A DNA stretch of 64,000 nucleotides from Achatina immaculata (lineage: Eukaryota > Mollusca > Gastropoda > Stylommatophora > Achatinidae), in NCBI GenBank assembly GCA_009760885.1, contig CM019716.1, positions 6,543,938 through 6,607,937 of the forward strand, written 5' to 3'. The notes beneath the pieces were generated by a model, which saw nothing but the letters and a program-made list of their open reading frames with translations, was not told the DNA's origin and ran no database searches. The stretch's first letter is position 1, and every line of letters begins with the position of its first letter. Shown here piece after piece: positions 11,201 through 26,200 of this stretch. A program made the translations under genes and the position numbers.

Positions 11201-14200
11201 GTGTATCGTGTCCCAATTTCCACAGGGACAGTACGAAGTCCAGCTACCGAGCGCAAGTAGTCGAGCGACCACCGACGGGTGGTCAGCGCTGGCCAATAGC
11301 CAATTGCATCAGTAATGACAACGGGATAGAGTGGATCCATAAACATTGCCTGGAACATCTGAACGGACGGACATGAACAATGAGGAACTTCTTGTACTGT
11401 CTGGGACTTTATTCTAGGGGGCAGGGGTACAGACTCTTCTTGAAGTTTTTTTGATGGCTGTTCTAAAGAAATGTCTTTTGTTTTGCCTTCAGCAGTTGTT
11501 TGTTCTAAATTTTTAACATTCTGATTTCTCTTGTGAAGCAGCCTTTCGCTACTGGACAGATTCTGAGAACCAGAAGATGATATCTCATCATTCCCTGACC
11601 ATTTGGTCACATCACTGTTCTTATCGCCATCTTCAACTTGACTCAGTCTTGCTTTCTTCACTGGAGAGCAGTCCTGTCCATTGTTCTGATGACCAGCACA
11701 ACTGGTGACCTGAACTTCTGTACCATTATCTTTATTCACTCCTGTCCTCTGCCACTGTCCCAACACCCCAAAAGCTTGCTGAAACTCTCTCGACATCCTG
11801 GCCAGGACATTGTTCATGACTGGCGAGCCCATCAACAGCCCCATGTCGCATGTTCTGAGTATGGTCATGTGATCAATGTTTCTGGATGTGTCAGACAGCA
11901 GACCGCTGAGACTCAAAGCTTTGATGACAGAGATCACAGAGTAGGCCTGCCTCCAGCACAGATGGACATCCTTCCAGTAGCCTGTGTTCAGTTCTTCCCA
12001 AACTTTGTCCAGCAAAGATTCACACAGATCTAAACTTCTTGTATAGTCTAGATTATATAAACTGCTGGCAGCTTCAATGAGCTGGCTCATAACAGCAGCA
12101 CTCTGTGGATTAGGAAAGAAACAACATTCAGTGCATTAGGAATGAAGCACTGAGTTTTTTGGGGGTTTTTTTTGTGTACTTTAGACAAGAAATAAGAAGC
12201 ATTCTGAAGATTAAGAAAAGAATGTAGAATAGTGTAGACTTGTAAAAGAGCATACACAAGTGATAAAAGTTGCACAAAACAAGGCCGCTGCTTTCCTTAA
12301 AAAATTAACATCAGATTCACACAATTACTACCAGGTATTATTTTTTTTAACATATCAATTCAAACTTTCAATATTAAAAATATGAAGCATGTGTTAAAAA
12401 GAAAAAAAAAACTCACCAAAATAACCAAACATAAAAACATGGACACCAAATTTTAAGTTTTTAAAATGTATGGCCCATTTTCAGACAGAAAATAAAATCG
12501 ACATACAGACGTGAGACATCCAAGCTTCTTGTTTCATTTTTTTTTTCTTTAAGAGTGTATTGCTCTGATAAATAATAATTTAAAAAAACATAGTTTATGC
12601 ACTTTATCACTGATAACATAACTAACAATGGTTACTGAACAATACCACCTTATTACCTAGAAAACATCTTACATGTGTAAAACTCCCCCAAAGCTATCTA
12701 GAAATTTGAAAACATGTATTTTCTTACCTGATCAAACAGTTGATGCTGTGCTAAATATGCTTTCACGTCAGCCTGTGGATTTGTTATGTAAGTGTCAATC
12801 ATTTCGTTTATAGTCATAAGCTTCTGCGTCCAAGAGTCTTCTGTGTATCGTGTCCCAATTTCCACAGGGACAGTACGAAGTCCAGCTACCGAGCGCAAGT
12901 AGTCGAGCGACCACCGACGGGTGGTCAGCGCTGGCCAATAGCCAATTGCATCAGTAATGACAACGGGATAGAGTGGATCCATAAACATTGCCTGGAACAT
13001 CTGAACGGACGGACATGAACAATGAGGAACTTCTTGTACTGTCTGGGACTTTATTCTAGGGGGCAGGGGTACAGACTCTTCTTGAAGTTTTTTTGATGGC
13101 TGTTCTAAAGAAATGTCTTTTGTTTTGCCTTCAGCAGTTGTTTGTTCTAAATTTTTAACATTCTGATTTCTCTTGTGAAGCAGCCTTTCGCTACTGGACA
13201 GATTCTGAGAACCAGAAGATGATATCTCATCATTCCCTGACCATTTGGTCACATCACTGTTCTTATCGCCATCTTCAACTTGACTCAGTCTTGCTTTCTT
13301 CACTGGAGAGCAGTCCTGTCCATTGTTCTGATGACCAGCACAACTGGTGACCTGAACTTCTGTACCATTATCTTTATTCACTCCTGTCCTCTGCCACTGT
13401 CCCAACACCCCAAAAGCTTGCTGAAACTCTCTCGACATCCTGGCCAGGACATTGTTCATGACTGGCGAGCCCATCAACAGCCCCATGTCGCATGTTCTGA
13501 GTATGGTCATGTGATCAATGTTTCTGGATGTGTCAGACAGCAGACCGCTGAGACTCAAAGCTTTGATGACAGAGATCACAGAGTAGGCCTGCCTCCAGCA
13601 CAGATGGACATCCTTCCAGTAGCCTGTGTTCAGTTCTTCCCAAACTTTGTCCAGCAAAGATTCACACAGATCTAAACTTCTTGTATAGTCTAGATTATAT
13701 AAACTGCTGGCAGCTTCAATGAGCTGGCTCATAACAGCAGCACTCTGTGGATTAGGAAAGAAACAACATTCAGTGCATTAGGAATGAAGCACTGAGTTTT
13801 TTGGGGGTTTTTTTTGTGTACTTTAGACAAGAAATAAGAAGCATTCTGAAGATTAAGAAAAGAATGTAGAATAGTGTAGACTTGTAAAAGAGCATACACA
13901 AGTGATAAAAGTTGCACAAAACAAGGCCGCTGCTTTCCTTAAAAAATTAACATCAGATTCACACAATTACTACCAGGTATTATTTTTTTTAACATATCAA
14001 TTCAAACTTTCAATATTAAAAATATGAAGCATGTGTTAAAAAGAAAAAAAAAACTCACCAAAATAACCAAACATAAAAACATGGACACCAAATTTTAAGT
14101 TTTTAAAATGTATGGCCCATTTTCAGACAGAAAATAAAATCGACATACAGACGTGAGACATCCAAGCTTCTTGTTTCATTTTTTTTTTCTTTAAGAGTGT

Positions 14201-17200
14201 ATTGCTCTGATAAATAATAATTTAAAAAAACATAGTTTATGCACTTTATCACTGATAAGATAAATAATAATGTATAAACCTTTAGCATATAACTATGGCC
14301 TCTTTATAGAATAACACGAAATAAAGAACTGCAATGAATCACAGCACTATGCCCTCTTTATAGAATAACACGAAATAAAGAACAGCAATGAGAGGACAGC
14401 ACTATGCCCTCTTTATAGAATAACACGAAATAAAGAACAGCAATGAGAGGACAGCACTATGCCCTCTTTATAGAATAACATGAAATAAAGAACTGCAATG
14501 AGAGGACAGCACTATGCCCTCTTTATAGAGTGGCATGAATGTGGCCTCACACTCCACAAGCAGCTACAGCTGGGAGGAAAAATGCACATGACTGTCTCTA
14601 TTTCAATCCTTACTTCTGGAGGAGCTAAAAAATAACATGAGAACCCCCTCTCCTTTCTTCACCTTTCTCCAAAATGAAAGATAATGTCCATCTATTTTGT
14701 GACAGGCCTCAACACAGATGTGACATGTGAGCCACTTACTCTATTTTGTGACAAGCCTCAACACAGATGTGACATGTGAGTCACTTACTCTATTTTGTGA
14801 CAAGCCTCAACACAGATGTGACATGTGAGCCACTTACTCTATTTTGTGACAGGCCTCAACACAGATGTGACATGTGAGCCACTTACTCTATTTTGTGACA
14901 GGCCTCAACACAGATGTGACGTCACTTACTCTATTTTATGACAGGCCTCAACACAGATGTGACATGTGAGCCACTTACTCTATTTTGTGACAGGCCTCAA
15001 CACAGATGTGACATGTGAGCCACTTACTCTATTTTGTGACAAGCCTCAACACAGATGTGACATGTGAGCCACTTACTCTATTTTGTGACATGCCTCAACA
15101 CAGATGTGACATGTGAGCCACTTACTCTATTTTGTGACAGGCCTCAACACAGATGTGACGTCACTTACTCTATTTTATGACAGGCCTCAACACAGATGTG
15201 ACATGTGAGCCACTTACTCTATTTTGTGACAGGCCTCAACACAGATGTGACATGTGAGCCACTTACTCTATTTTATGACAGACCTCAACACAGATGTGAC
15301 ATGTGAGCCACTTACTCTATTTTGTGACAGGCCTCAACACAGATGTGACATGTGAGCCACTTACTCTATTCTGTGACAGGCCTCAACACAGATGTGACAT
15401 GTGAGCCACTTGCTCTATTTTTGTTCACTGTCATGGATGACTGATATGTTTAGAAAGTCTTGCTCACTCACCTGATAACTAGACATAACTAACCAGTTTA
15501 GCATCAGTTAAACATTTCAACCATATTAAACATAACTAACAATGGTTACTGAACAATACCACCTTATTACCTAGAAAACATCTTACATGTGTAAAACTCC
15601 CCCAAAGCTATCTAGAAATTTGAAAACATGTATTTTCTTACCTGATCAAACAGTTGATGCTGTGCTAAATATGCTTTCACGTCAGCCTGTGGATTTGTTA
15701 TGTAAGTGTCAATCATTTCGTTTATAGTCATAAGCTTCTGCGTCCAAGAGTCTTCTGTGTATCGTGTCCCAATTTCCACAGGGACAGTACGAAGTCCAGC
15801 TACCGAGCGCAAGTAGTCGAGCGACCACCGACGGGTGGTCAGCGCTGGCCAATAGCCAATTGCATCAGTAATGACAACGGGATAGAGTGGATCCATAAAC
15901 ATTGCCTGGAACATCTGAACGGACGGACATGAACAATGAGGAACTTCTTGTACTGTCTGGGACTTTATTCTAGGGGGTAGAGGTACAGACTCTTCTTGAA
16001 GTTTTTTTGATGGCTGTTCTAAAGAAATGTCTTTTGTTTTGCCTTCAGCAGTTGTTTGTTCTAAATTTTTAACATTCTGATTTCTCTTGTGAAGCAGCCT
16101 TTCGCTACTGGACAGATTCTGAGAACCAGAAGATGATATCTCATCATTCCCTGACCATTTGGTCACATCACTGTTCTTATCGCCATCTTCAACTTGACTC
16201 AGTCTTGCTTTCTTCACTGGAGAGCAGTCCTGTCCATTGTTCTGATGACCAGCACAACTGGTGACCTGAACTTCTGTACCATTATCTTTATTCACTCCTG
16301 TCCTCTGCCACTGTCCCAACACCCCAAAAGCTTGCTGAAACTCTCTCGACATCCTGGCAAGGACATTGTTCATGACTGGCGAGCCCATCAACAGCCCCAT
16401 GTCGCATGTTCTGAGTATGGTCATGTGATCAATGTTTCTGGATGTGTCAGACAGCAGACCGCTGAGACTCAAGGCTTTGATGACAGAGATCACAGAGTAG
16501 GCCTGCCTCCAGCACAGATCTACATCCTTCCAGTAGCCTGTGTTCAGTTCTTCCCAAACTTTGTCCAGCAAAGATTCACACAGATCTAAACTTCTTGTAT
16601 AGTCTAGATTATATAAACTGCTGGCAGCTTCAATGAGCTGGCTCATAACAGCAGCACTCTGTGGATTAGGAAAGAAACAACATTCAGTGCATTAGGAATG
16701 AAGCACTGAGTTTTTTGGGGGTTTTTTTTGTGTACTTTAGACAAGAAATAAGAAGCATTCTGAAGATTAAGAAAAGAATGTAGAATAGTGTAGACTTGTA
16801 AAAGAGCATACACAAGTGATAAAAGTTGCACAAAACAAGGCCGCTGCTTTCCTTAAAAAATTAACATCAGATTCACACAATTACTACCAGGTATTATTTT
16901 TTTTAACATATCAATTCAAACTTTCAATATTAAAAATATGAAGCATGTGTTAAAAAGAAAAAAAAAACTCACCAAAATAACCAAACATAAAAACATGGAC
17001 ACCAAATTTTAAGTTTTTAAAATGTATGGCCCATTTTCAGACAGAAAATAAAATCGACATACAGACGTGAGACATCCAAGCTTCTTGTTTCATTTTTTTT
17101 TTCTTTAAGAGTGTATTGCTCTGATAAATAATAATTTAAAAAAACATAGTTTATGCACTTTATCACTGATAAGATAAATAATAATGTATAAACCTTTAGC

Positions 17201-20200
17201 ATATAACTATGGCCTCTTTATAGAATAACACGAAATAAAGAACTGCAATGAATCACAGCACTATGCCCTCTTTATAGAATAACACGAAATAAAGAACAGC
17301 AATGAGAGGACAGCACTATGCCCTCTTTATAGAATAACATGAAATAAAGAACAGCTCCCCCAAAGCTATCTAGAAATTTGAAAACATGTATTTTCTTACC
17401 TGATCAAACAGTTGATGCTGTGCTAAATATGCTTTCACGTCAGCCTGTGGATTTGTTATGTAAGTGTCAATCATTTCGTTTATAGTCATAAGCTTCTGCG
17501 TCCAAGAGTCTTCTGTGTATCGTGTCCCAATTTCCACAGGGACAGTACGAAGTCCAGCTACCGAGCGCAAGTAGTCGAGCGACCACCGACGGGTGGTCAG
17601 CGCTGGCCAATAGCCAATTGCATCAGTAATGACAACGGGATAGAGTGGATCCATAAACATTGCCTGGAACATCTGAACGGACGGACATGAACAATGAGGA
17701 ACTTCTTGTACTGTCTGGGACTTTATTCTAGGGGGTAGAGGTACAGACTCTTCTTGAAGTTTTTTTGATGGCTGTTCTAAAGAAATGTCTTTTGTTTTGC
17801 CTTCAGCAGTTGTTTGTTCTAAATTTTTAACATTCTGATTTCTCTTGTGAAGCAGCCTTTCGCTACTGGACAGATTCTGAGAACCAGAAGATGATATCTC
17901 ATCATTCCCTGACCATTTGGTCACATCACTGTTCTTATCGCCATCTTCAACTTGACTCAGTCTTGCTTTCTTCACTGGAGAGCAGTCCTGTCCATTGTTC
18001 TGATGACCAGCACAACTGGTGACCTGAACTTCTGTACCATTATCTTTATTCACTCCTGTCCTCTGCCACTGTCCCAACACCCCAAAAGCTTGCTGAAACT
18101 CTCTCGACATCCTGGCAAGGACATTGTTCATGACTGGCGAGCCCATCAACAGCCCCATGTCGCATGTTCTGAGTATGGTCATGTGATCAATGTTTCTGGA
18201 TGTGTCAGACAGCAGACCGCTGAGACTCAAGGCTTTGATGACAGAGATCACAGAGTAGGCCTGCCTCCAGCACAGATCTACATCCTTCCAGTAGCCTGTG
18301 TTCAGTTCTTCCCAAACTTTGTCCAGCAAAGATTCACACAGATCTAAACTTCTTGTATAGTCTAGATTATATAAACTGCTGGCAGCTTCAATGAGCTGGC
18401 TCATAACAGCAGCACTCTGTGGATTAGGAAAGAAACAACATTCAGTGCATTAGGAATGAAGCACTGAGTTTTTTGGGGGTTTTTTTTGTGTACTTTAGAC
18501 AAGAAATAAGAAGCATTCTGAAGATTAAGAAAAGAATGTAGAATAGTGTAGACTTGTAAAAGAGCATACACAAGTGATAAAAGTTGCACAAAACAAGGCC
18601 GCTGCTTTCCTTAAAAAATTAACATCAGATTCACACAATTACTACCAGGTATTATTTTTTTTAACATATCAATTCAAACTTTCAATATTAAAAATATGAA
18701 GCATGTGTTAAAAAGAAAAAAAAAACTCACCAAAATAACCAAACATAAAAACATGGACACCAAATTTTAAGTTTTTAAAATGTATGGCCCATTTTCAGAC
18801 AGAAAATAAAATTGACATACAGATGTGAGACATCCAAGCTTCTTGTTTCATTTTTTTTTCTTTAAGAGTGTACTGCTCTGATAAATAATAATTAAAAAAA
18901 ACATGGTTTATGCACTTTATCACTGATAAGATAAATAATAATGTATAAACCTTTAGCACATAACTATGCCCTCTTTATAGAATAACACGAAGATAAAGAA
19001 CAGCAATGAGAGGACAGCACTATGCCCTTTTTATAGAATAACATGAAGATAAAGAACAGCAATGAGAGGACAGCACTATGCCCTCTTTATAAAATAACAT
19101 GAAGATAAAGAACAGCAATGAGAGGACAGCTAAATCTGAAGACTCTGAAGATAAAGAACAGCAATGAGAGGACAGCTAAATCTGAAGACTCTGAAGATAA
19201 AGAATAGCAATGAGAGGACAGCTAAATCTGAAGACTCTGAAGATAAAGAACAGCAATGAGAGGACAGCTAAATCTGAAGACTCTGAAGATAAAGAACTGC
19301 AATGAGAGGACAGCTGAATCTGAAGACTCTGAAGATAAAGAACTGCAATGAGGAACTTCTTGTACTGTCTGGGACTTTATTCTAGGGGTAGAGGTACAGA
19401 CTCTTCTTGAAGTTTTTTTGATGGCTGTTCTAAAGAAATGTCTTTTGTTTTGCCTTCAGCAGTTGTTTGTTCTAAATTTTTAACATTCTGATTTCTCTTG
19501 TGAAGCAGCCTTTCGCTACTGGACAGATTTGAGAACCAGAAGATGATATCTCATCATTCCCTGACCATTTGGTCACATCACTGTTCTTATCGCCATCTTC
19601 AACTTGACTCAGTCTTGCTTTCTTCACTGGAGAGCAGTCCTGTCCATTGTTCTGATGACCAGCACAACTGGTGACCTGAACTTCTGTACCATTATCTTAT
19701 TCATCCTGTCCTCTGCCACTGTCCCAACACCCCAAAAGCTTGCTGAAACTCTCTCGACATCCTGGCAAGGACATTGTTCATGACTGGCGAGCCCATCAAC
19801 AGCCCCATGTCGCATGTTCTGAGTATGGTCATGTGATCAATGTTTCTGGATGTGTCAGACAGCAGACCGCTGAGACTCAAGGCTTTGATGACAGAGATCA
19901 CAGAGTAGGCCTGCCTCCAGCACAGATCTACATCCTTCCAGTAGCCTGTGTTCAGTTCTTCCCAAACTTTGTCCAGCAAAGATTCACACAGATCTAAACT
20001 TCTTGTATAGTCTAGATTATATAAACTGCTGGCAGCTTCAATGAGCTGGCTCATAACAGCAGCACTCTGTGGATTAGGAAAGAAACAACATTCAGTGCAT
20101 TAGGAATGAAGCACTGAGTTTTTTGGGGGTTTTTTTTGTGTACTTTAGACAAGAAATAAGAAGCATTCTGAAGATTAAGAAAAGAATGTAGAATAGTGTA

Positions 20201-23200
20201 GACTTGTAAAAGAGCATACACAAGTGATAAAAGTTGCACAAAACAAGGCCGCTGCTTTCCTTAAAAAATTAACATCAGATTCACACAATTACTACCAGGT
20301 ATTATTTTTTTTAACATATCAATTCAAACTTTCAATATTAAAAATATGAAGCATGTGTTAAAAAGAAAAAAAAAACTCACCAAAATAACCAAACATAAAA
20401 ACATGGACACCAAATTTTAAGTTTTTAAAATGTATGGCCCATTTTCAGACAGAAAATAAAATTGACATACAGATGTGAGACATCCAAGCTTCTTGTTTCA
20501 TTTTTTTTTCTTTAAGAGTGTACTGCTCTGATAAATAATAATTAAAAAAAACATGGTTTATGCACTTTATCACTGATAAGATAAATAATAATGTATAAAC
20601 CTTTAGCACATAACTATGCCCTCTTTATAGAATAACACGTAGATAAAGAACAGCAATGAGAGGACAGCTGAATCTGAAGACTCTGAAGATAAAGAACAGC
20701 AATGAGAGGACAGCTGAAGCCTCTGAAGATAAAGAACAGCAATGAGAGGACAGCTGAATCTGAAGACTCTGAAGATAAAGAACAGCAATGAGAGGACAGC
20801 TGAATCTGAAGACTCTGAAGATAAAGAACAGCAATGAGAGGACAGCTAAATCTGAAGACTCTGAAGATAAAGAACAGCAATGAGAGGACAGCTAAATCTG
20901 AAGACTCTGAAGATAAAGAACAGCAATGAGAGGACAGCTAAATCTGAAGACTCTGAAGATAAAGAACAGCAATGAGAGGACAGCTAAATCTGAAGACTTT
21001 GAGACATGGACAAAAAAAACAGTTTTTAGTTAGAAAACTGACAATCGCTAGAAAACAGGGCATGGACAGCATGCTGTGAGTCCACAATTTTACGAGCGAG
21101 TACATAGGCAACTAGCACTACACAGACTGACCTTCATCAGTCAGACAGAGGCACTCTCAGACCCAGCTTCTTGCAAATCACAGCTAAGTGCTTCTTTTTT
21201 TTTTTTAATATTTATTTTTTCCCATTCTTATTTGTTGTATATCATTCATGTGAATTTATATTTTATCTTCTCACCCGATGTTTTTGGATGATTAAAGTGT
21301 AAACTGAAACATCACAACTGTGTGCTAGATATTTAATAAAACTGTTCCTACTTTTGTTTTAAATAGTTTTACATCTTCATTTTCACAGCTTTACTGCAGT
21401 GGCTATTGTATATTTATATATGTAGTCTTATATATATTTATGTCCAGAAATTTCTCAAAGTGATCAAGCCAGTGACTTTCAATTATTAAAAGAAAATTAA
21501 ATTAAAAAAAAAAACAAACATGTTTCGTGCATTACTTATGACAGCTAAGAGATAAACCATATTTCTCACATCACTGATGAATGATAAACATACCATATTT
21601 CCTGTATCATCAATGACAGCAACAAGATCTTCTGGTTTGGCAGGAAGCAGTTTCATAACAGGCTCCACCTGAACCCCCTTCACCTCCACATCAACCGCTT
21701 GTTCCATAATTCCAGCAATACCTGCTCTTCTCTGTGACGACTGTAACTTTTGACAGCTGACTAAGCCATATCTATTTCTTCCACTTTATTTCAAATCTGG
21801 CACAAGCTTCACCTAGAAATTAGACAGCGGTTTTATTAACATTAAACATATTGTTATTTTGTACGTTATAAAAGAACACATAAAAAAAAAGCTCCTTTAA
21901 CTTCCAGTGTCAACAGAAGAAAATATACAGTAAGACGATGAAGAAATAAATTTGGCACAAAACCATATAAATCTTGTTCTCACCAAGTTTTAAAGAATGA
22001 AGGAGAGAGGTCACATTCAGCAACATCTATGCATATCGAATAAGATTTTCAAGATGATGATGATGTGTTTCAAAGAAAGAGAGAGTTTGCAAATCTTGAA
22101 GCAGACGTCGGTAAACAAAGCAGGAATCAAAATGCAATTGCTAGAATTTATTCCCTTTTCAGAGAAAAAAGAAAAGTTAAATTACTTCTTACATCCTTCC
22201 TGTGCCGTTAAATGTCACATAGGCCTCAACACAGATGTGACATGTGAGCCACTTACTCTATTTTGTGACAGGCCTCAACACAGATGTGACATGTGAGCCA
22301 CTTACTCTATTCTGTGACAGGCCTCAACACAGATGTGACATGTGAGCCACTTGCTCTATTTTTGTTCACTGTCATGGATGACTGATATGTTTAGAAAGTC
22401 TTGCTCACTCACCTGATAACTAGACATAACTAACCAGTTTAGCATCAGTTAAACATTTCAACCATATTAAACATAACTAACAATGGTTACTGAACAATAC
22501 CACCTTATTACCTAGAAAACATCTTACATGTGTAAAACTCCCCCAAAGCTATCTAGAAATTTGAAAACATGTATTTTCTTACCTGATCAAACAGTTGATG
22601 CTGTGCTAAATATGCTTTCACGTCAGCCTGTGGATTTGTTATGTAAGTGTCAATCATTTCGTTTATAGTCATAAGCTTCTGCGTCCAAGAGTCTTCTGTG
22701 TATCGTGTCCCAATTTCCACAGGGACAGTACGAAGTCCAGCTACCGAGCGCAAGTAGTCGAGCGACCACCGACGGGTGGTCAGCGCTGGCCAATAGCCAA
22801 TTGCATCAGTAATGACAACGGGATAGAGTGGATCCATAAACATTGCCTGGAACATCTGAACGGACGGACATGAACAATGAGGAACTTCTTGTACTGTCTG
22901 GGACTTTATTCTAGGGGGTAGAGGTACAGACTCTTCTTGAAGTTTTTTTGATGGCTGTTCTAAAGAAATGTCTTTTGTTTTGCCTTCAGCAGTTGTTTGT
23001 TCTAAATTTTTAACATTCTGATTTCTCTTGTGAAGCAGCCTTTCGCTACTGGACAGATTCTGAGAACCAGAAGATGATATCTCATCATTCCCTGACCATT
23101 TGGTCACATCACTGTTCTTATCGCCATCTTCAACTTGACTCAGTCTTGCTTTCTTCACTGGAGAGCAGTCCTGTCCATTGTTCTGATGACCAGCACAACT

Positions 23201-26200
23201 GGTGACCTGAACTTCTGTACCATTATCTTTATTCACTCCTGTCCTCTGCCACTGTCCCAACACCCCAAAAGCTTGCTGAAACTCTCTCGACATCCTGGCA
23301 AGGACATTGTTCATGACTGGCGAGCCCATCAACAGCCCCATGTCGCATGTTCTGAGTATGGTCATGTGATCAATGTTTCTGGATGTGTCAGACAGCAGAC
23401 CGCTGAGACTGAAGACTCTGACGATAAAGAACTGCACTGAGAGGACAGCTGAATCTGAAGACTCTGACGATAAAGAACAGCAATGAGAGAACAGCTAAAT
23501 CTGAAGATAAAGAACTGCACTGAGAGGACAGTTAAATCTGAAGACTCTGAGATAAAGAACTGCACTGAGAGTACAGATAAATCTGAAGACTCTGAGATAA
23601 AGAACAGCTGAATCTGAAGACTCTAAAGATAAAGAACAGCTGAATCTGAAGACTCTGACGATAAAGAACAGCTGAATCTGAAGACTCTAAAGATAAAGAA
23701 CAGCTGAATCTGAAGACTCTGAAGATAAGAACTGCACTGAGAGGACAGCTGAAGCCTCTGAAGATAAGAACTGCACTGAGGGGACAGCTAAATCTGAAGA
23801 ATCTGAAGATGAAGAACTACACTGAGAGGACAGCTAATCTGAAGACTCTGACGATAAAGAACTGCAATGAGTCACAGCACTATGCCTTCTTTATAGATAA
23901 CACGAAATAAAGAACTGCAATGAATCACAGCACTATGCCTTCTTTATAGATAACACAAAATAAAGAACTGCACTGAGAGGACAGCACTATGCACTCTTTA
24001 TAGAATAACATGATATAAAGAACAGCACTGAGAGGACAGCTGAAGCCTCTGAAGATAAAGAACTGCAATGAATCACAGCACTATGCCTCTTTATAGAATA
24101 ACACGAAGATAAAGAACAGCTGAATCTGAAGACTCTGACGATAAAGAACAGCTGAATCTGAAGACTCTAAAGATAAAGAACAGCTAAATCTGAAGACTCT
24201 GACGATAAAGAACAGCACTGAGAGGACAGTTAAATCTGAAGACTCTGACGATAAAGAACAGCATGAGAGGACAGCACTATGCACTCTTTATAGAATAACA
24301 TGAAGATAAAGAACAGCTGAATCTGAAGACTCTGAGATAAAGAACAGCTGAATCTGAAGACTCTGACGATAAAGAACAGCATGAGAGGACAGCTGAAGCT
24401 GAAGACTCTGAAGATAAAGATCAGCAATGAGAGGACAGCTGAAGCCTCTGAAGATAAAGAACAGCACTGAGAGGACAGCTAAATCTGAAGACTCTGAAGA
24501 TAAGAACTGCACTGAGAGGACAGTTAAATCTGAAGACTCTGACGATAAAGAACTGCAATGAGTCACAGCACTATGCCTCTTTATAGAATAACATGATATA
24601 AAGAACAGCATGAGAGGACAGCTAAATCTGAAGATAAAGAACTGCACTGAGAGGACAGCACTATGCACTCTTTATAGAATAATACGAAATAAAGAACTGC
24701 ACTGAGAGGACAGTTAAATCTGAAGACTCTGAGATAAAGAACTGCACTGAGAGGACAGTTAAATCTGAAGACTCTGAAGATAAGAACAGCAATGAGAGAA
24801 CAGCTAAATCTGAAGATAAAGAACAGCAATGAGAGAACAGCTAAATCTGAAGACTCTGAGATAAAGAACAGCATGAGAGGACAGCTGAAGCCTCTGAAGA
24901 TAAAGAACTGCAAACAGAGGACAGCACTATGCCCTCTTTATAGAATAACATGAAGATAAAGAACTGCAATGAGTCACAGCACTATGCCTTCTTTATAGAT
25001 AACACAAAATAAAGAACTGCAATGAATCACAGCACTATGCCTTCTTTATAGATAACACAAAATAAAGAACTGCACTGAGAGGACAGTTAAATCTGAAGAC
25101 TGAAGATAAAGAACTGCACTGAGGGGACAGCTAAATCTGAAGACTCTAAAGATAAAGAACAGCATGAGAGGACAGCTAAATCTGAAGACTCTAAAGATAA
25201 AGAACAGCATGAGAGGACAGCACTATGCCCTCTTTATAGATAACACAAAATAAAGAACTGCACTGAGAGTACAGATAAATCTGAAGACTCTGACGATAAA
25301 GAACTGCAATGAATCACAGCACTATGCCTTCTTTATAGATAACACGAAATAAAGAACTGCACTGAGAGTACAGATAAATCTGAAGACTCTAAAGATAAAG
25401 AACAGCAATGAGAGGATAGCACTATGCCCTCTTTATAGATAACACAAAATAAAGAACTGCACTGAGAGTACAGATAAATCTGAAGACTGAAGATAAAGAA
25501 CTGCAATGAGTCACAGCACTATGCCCTCTTTATAGAATAACACGAAGATAAAGAACAGCAATGAGAGGACAGCACTATGCCCTCTTTATAGAATAACATG
25601 AAGATAAAGAACAGCAATGAGAGGACAGCACTATGCCCTCTTTATAGAATAACATGAAGATAAAGAACAGCAATGAGAGGACAGCTAAATCTGAAGACTC
25701 TGAAGATAAAGAACAGCAATGAGAGGACAGCTAAATCTGAAGACTCTGAAGATAAGAACTGCACTGAGAGGACAGCTAAATCTGAAGACTCTGAAGATAA
25801 AGAACAGCAATGAGAGGACAGCTAAATCTGAAGACTCTGAAGATAAAGAACTGCACTGAGAGGACAGCTGAATCTGAAGACTCTGAAGATAAAGAACTGC
25901 AATGAGAGGACAGCTAAATCTGAAGACTCTGAAGATAAAGAACACCAATGAGAGGACAGCTAAATCTGAAGACTGAAGATAAAGAACAGCAATGAGAGGA
26001 CAGCTGAAGCTGAAGACTCTGAAGATAAAGAACAGCAATGAGAGGACAGCTAAATCTGAAGACTCTGAAGATAAAGAACAGCAATGAGAGGACAGCTAAA
26101 TCTGAAGACTCTGAAGATAAAGAACAGCAATGAGAGGACAGCTAAATCTGAAGACTCTGAAGACGTGGACAAAAAAAAGGCATTAAAAAAAAAAAAAACA

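Noticed and set aside
11638..12033. 131-codon plus-strand ORF (also at 13280, 16194, 17952)
   Set aside because: Antisense shadow of KDM8 exon 2; repeated only because the exon is repeated.
14690..15415. Possible CRISPR-like array
   Set aside because: Units are contiguous without unique spacers, and the DNA is eukaryotic.
24081..26038. Series of hydrophobic minus-strand ORFs ([14 protein letters not shown] type)
   Set aside because: Frame-drifting translation of the 46-bp minisatellite, not membrane proteins.
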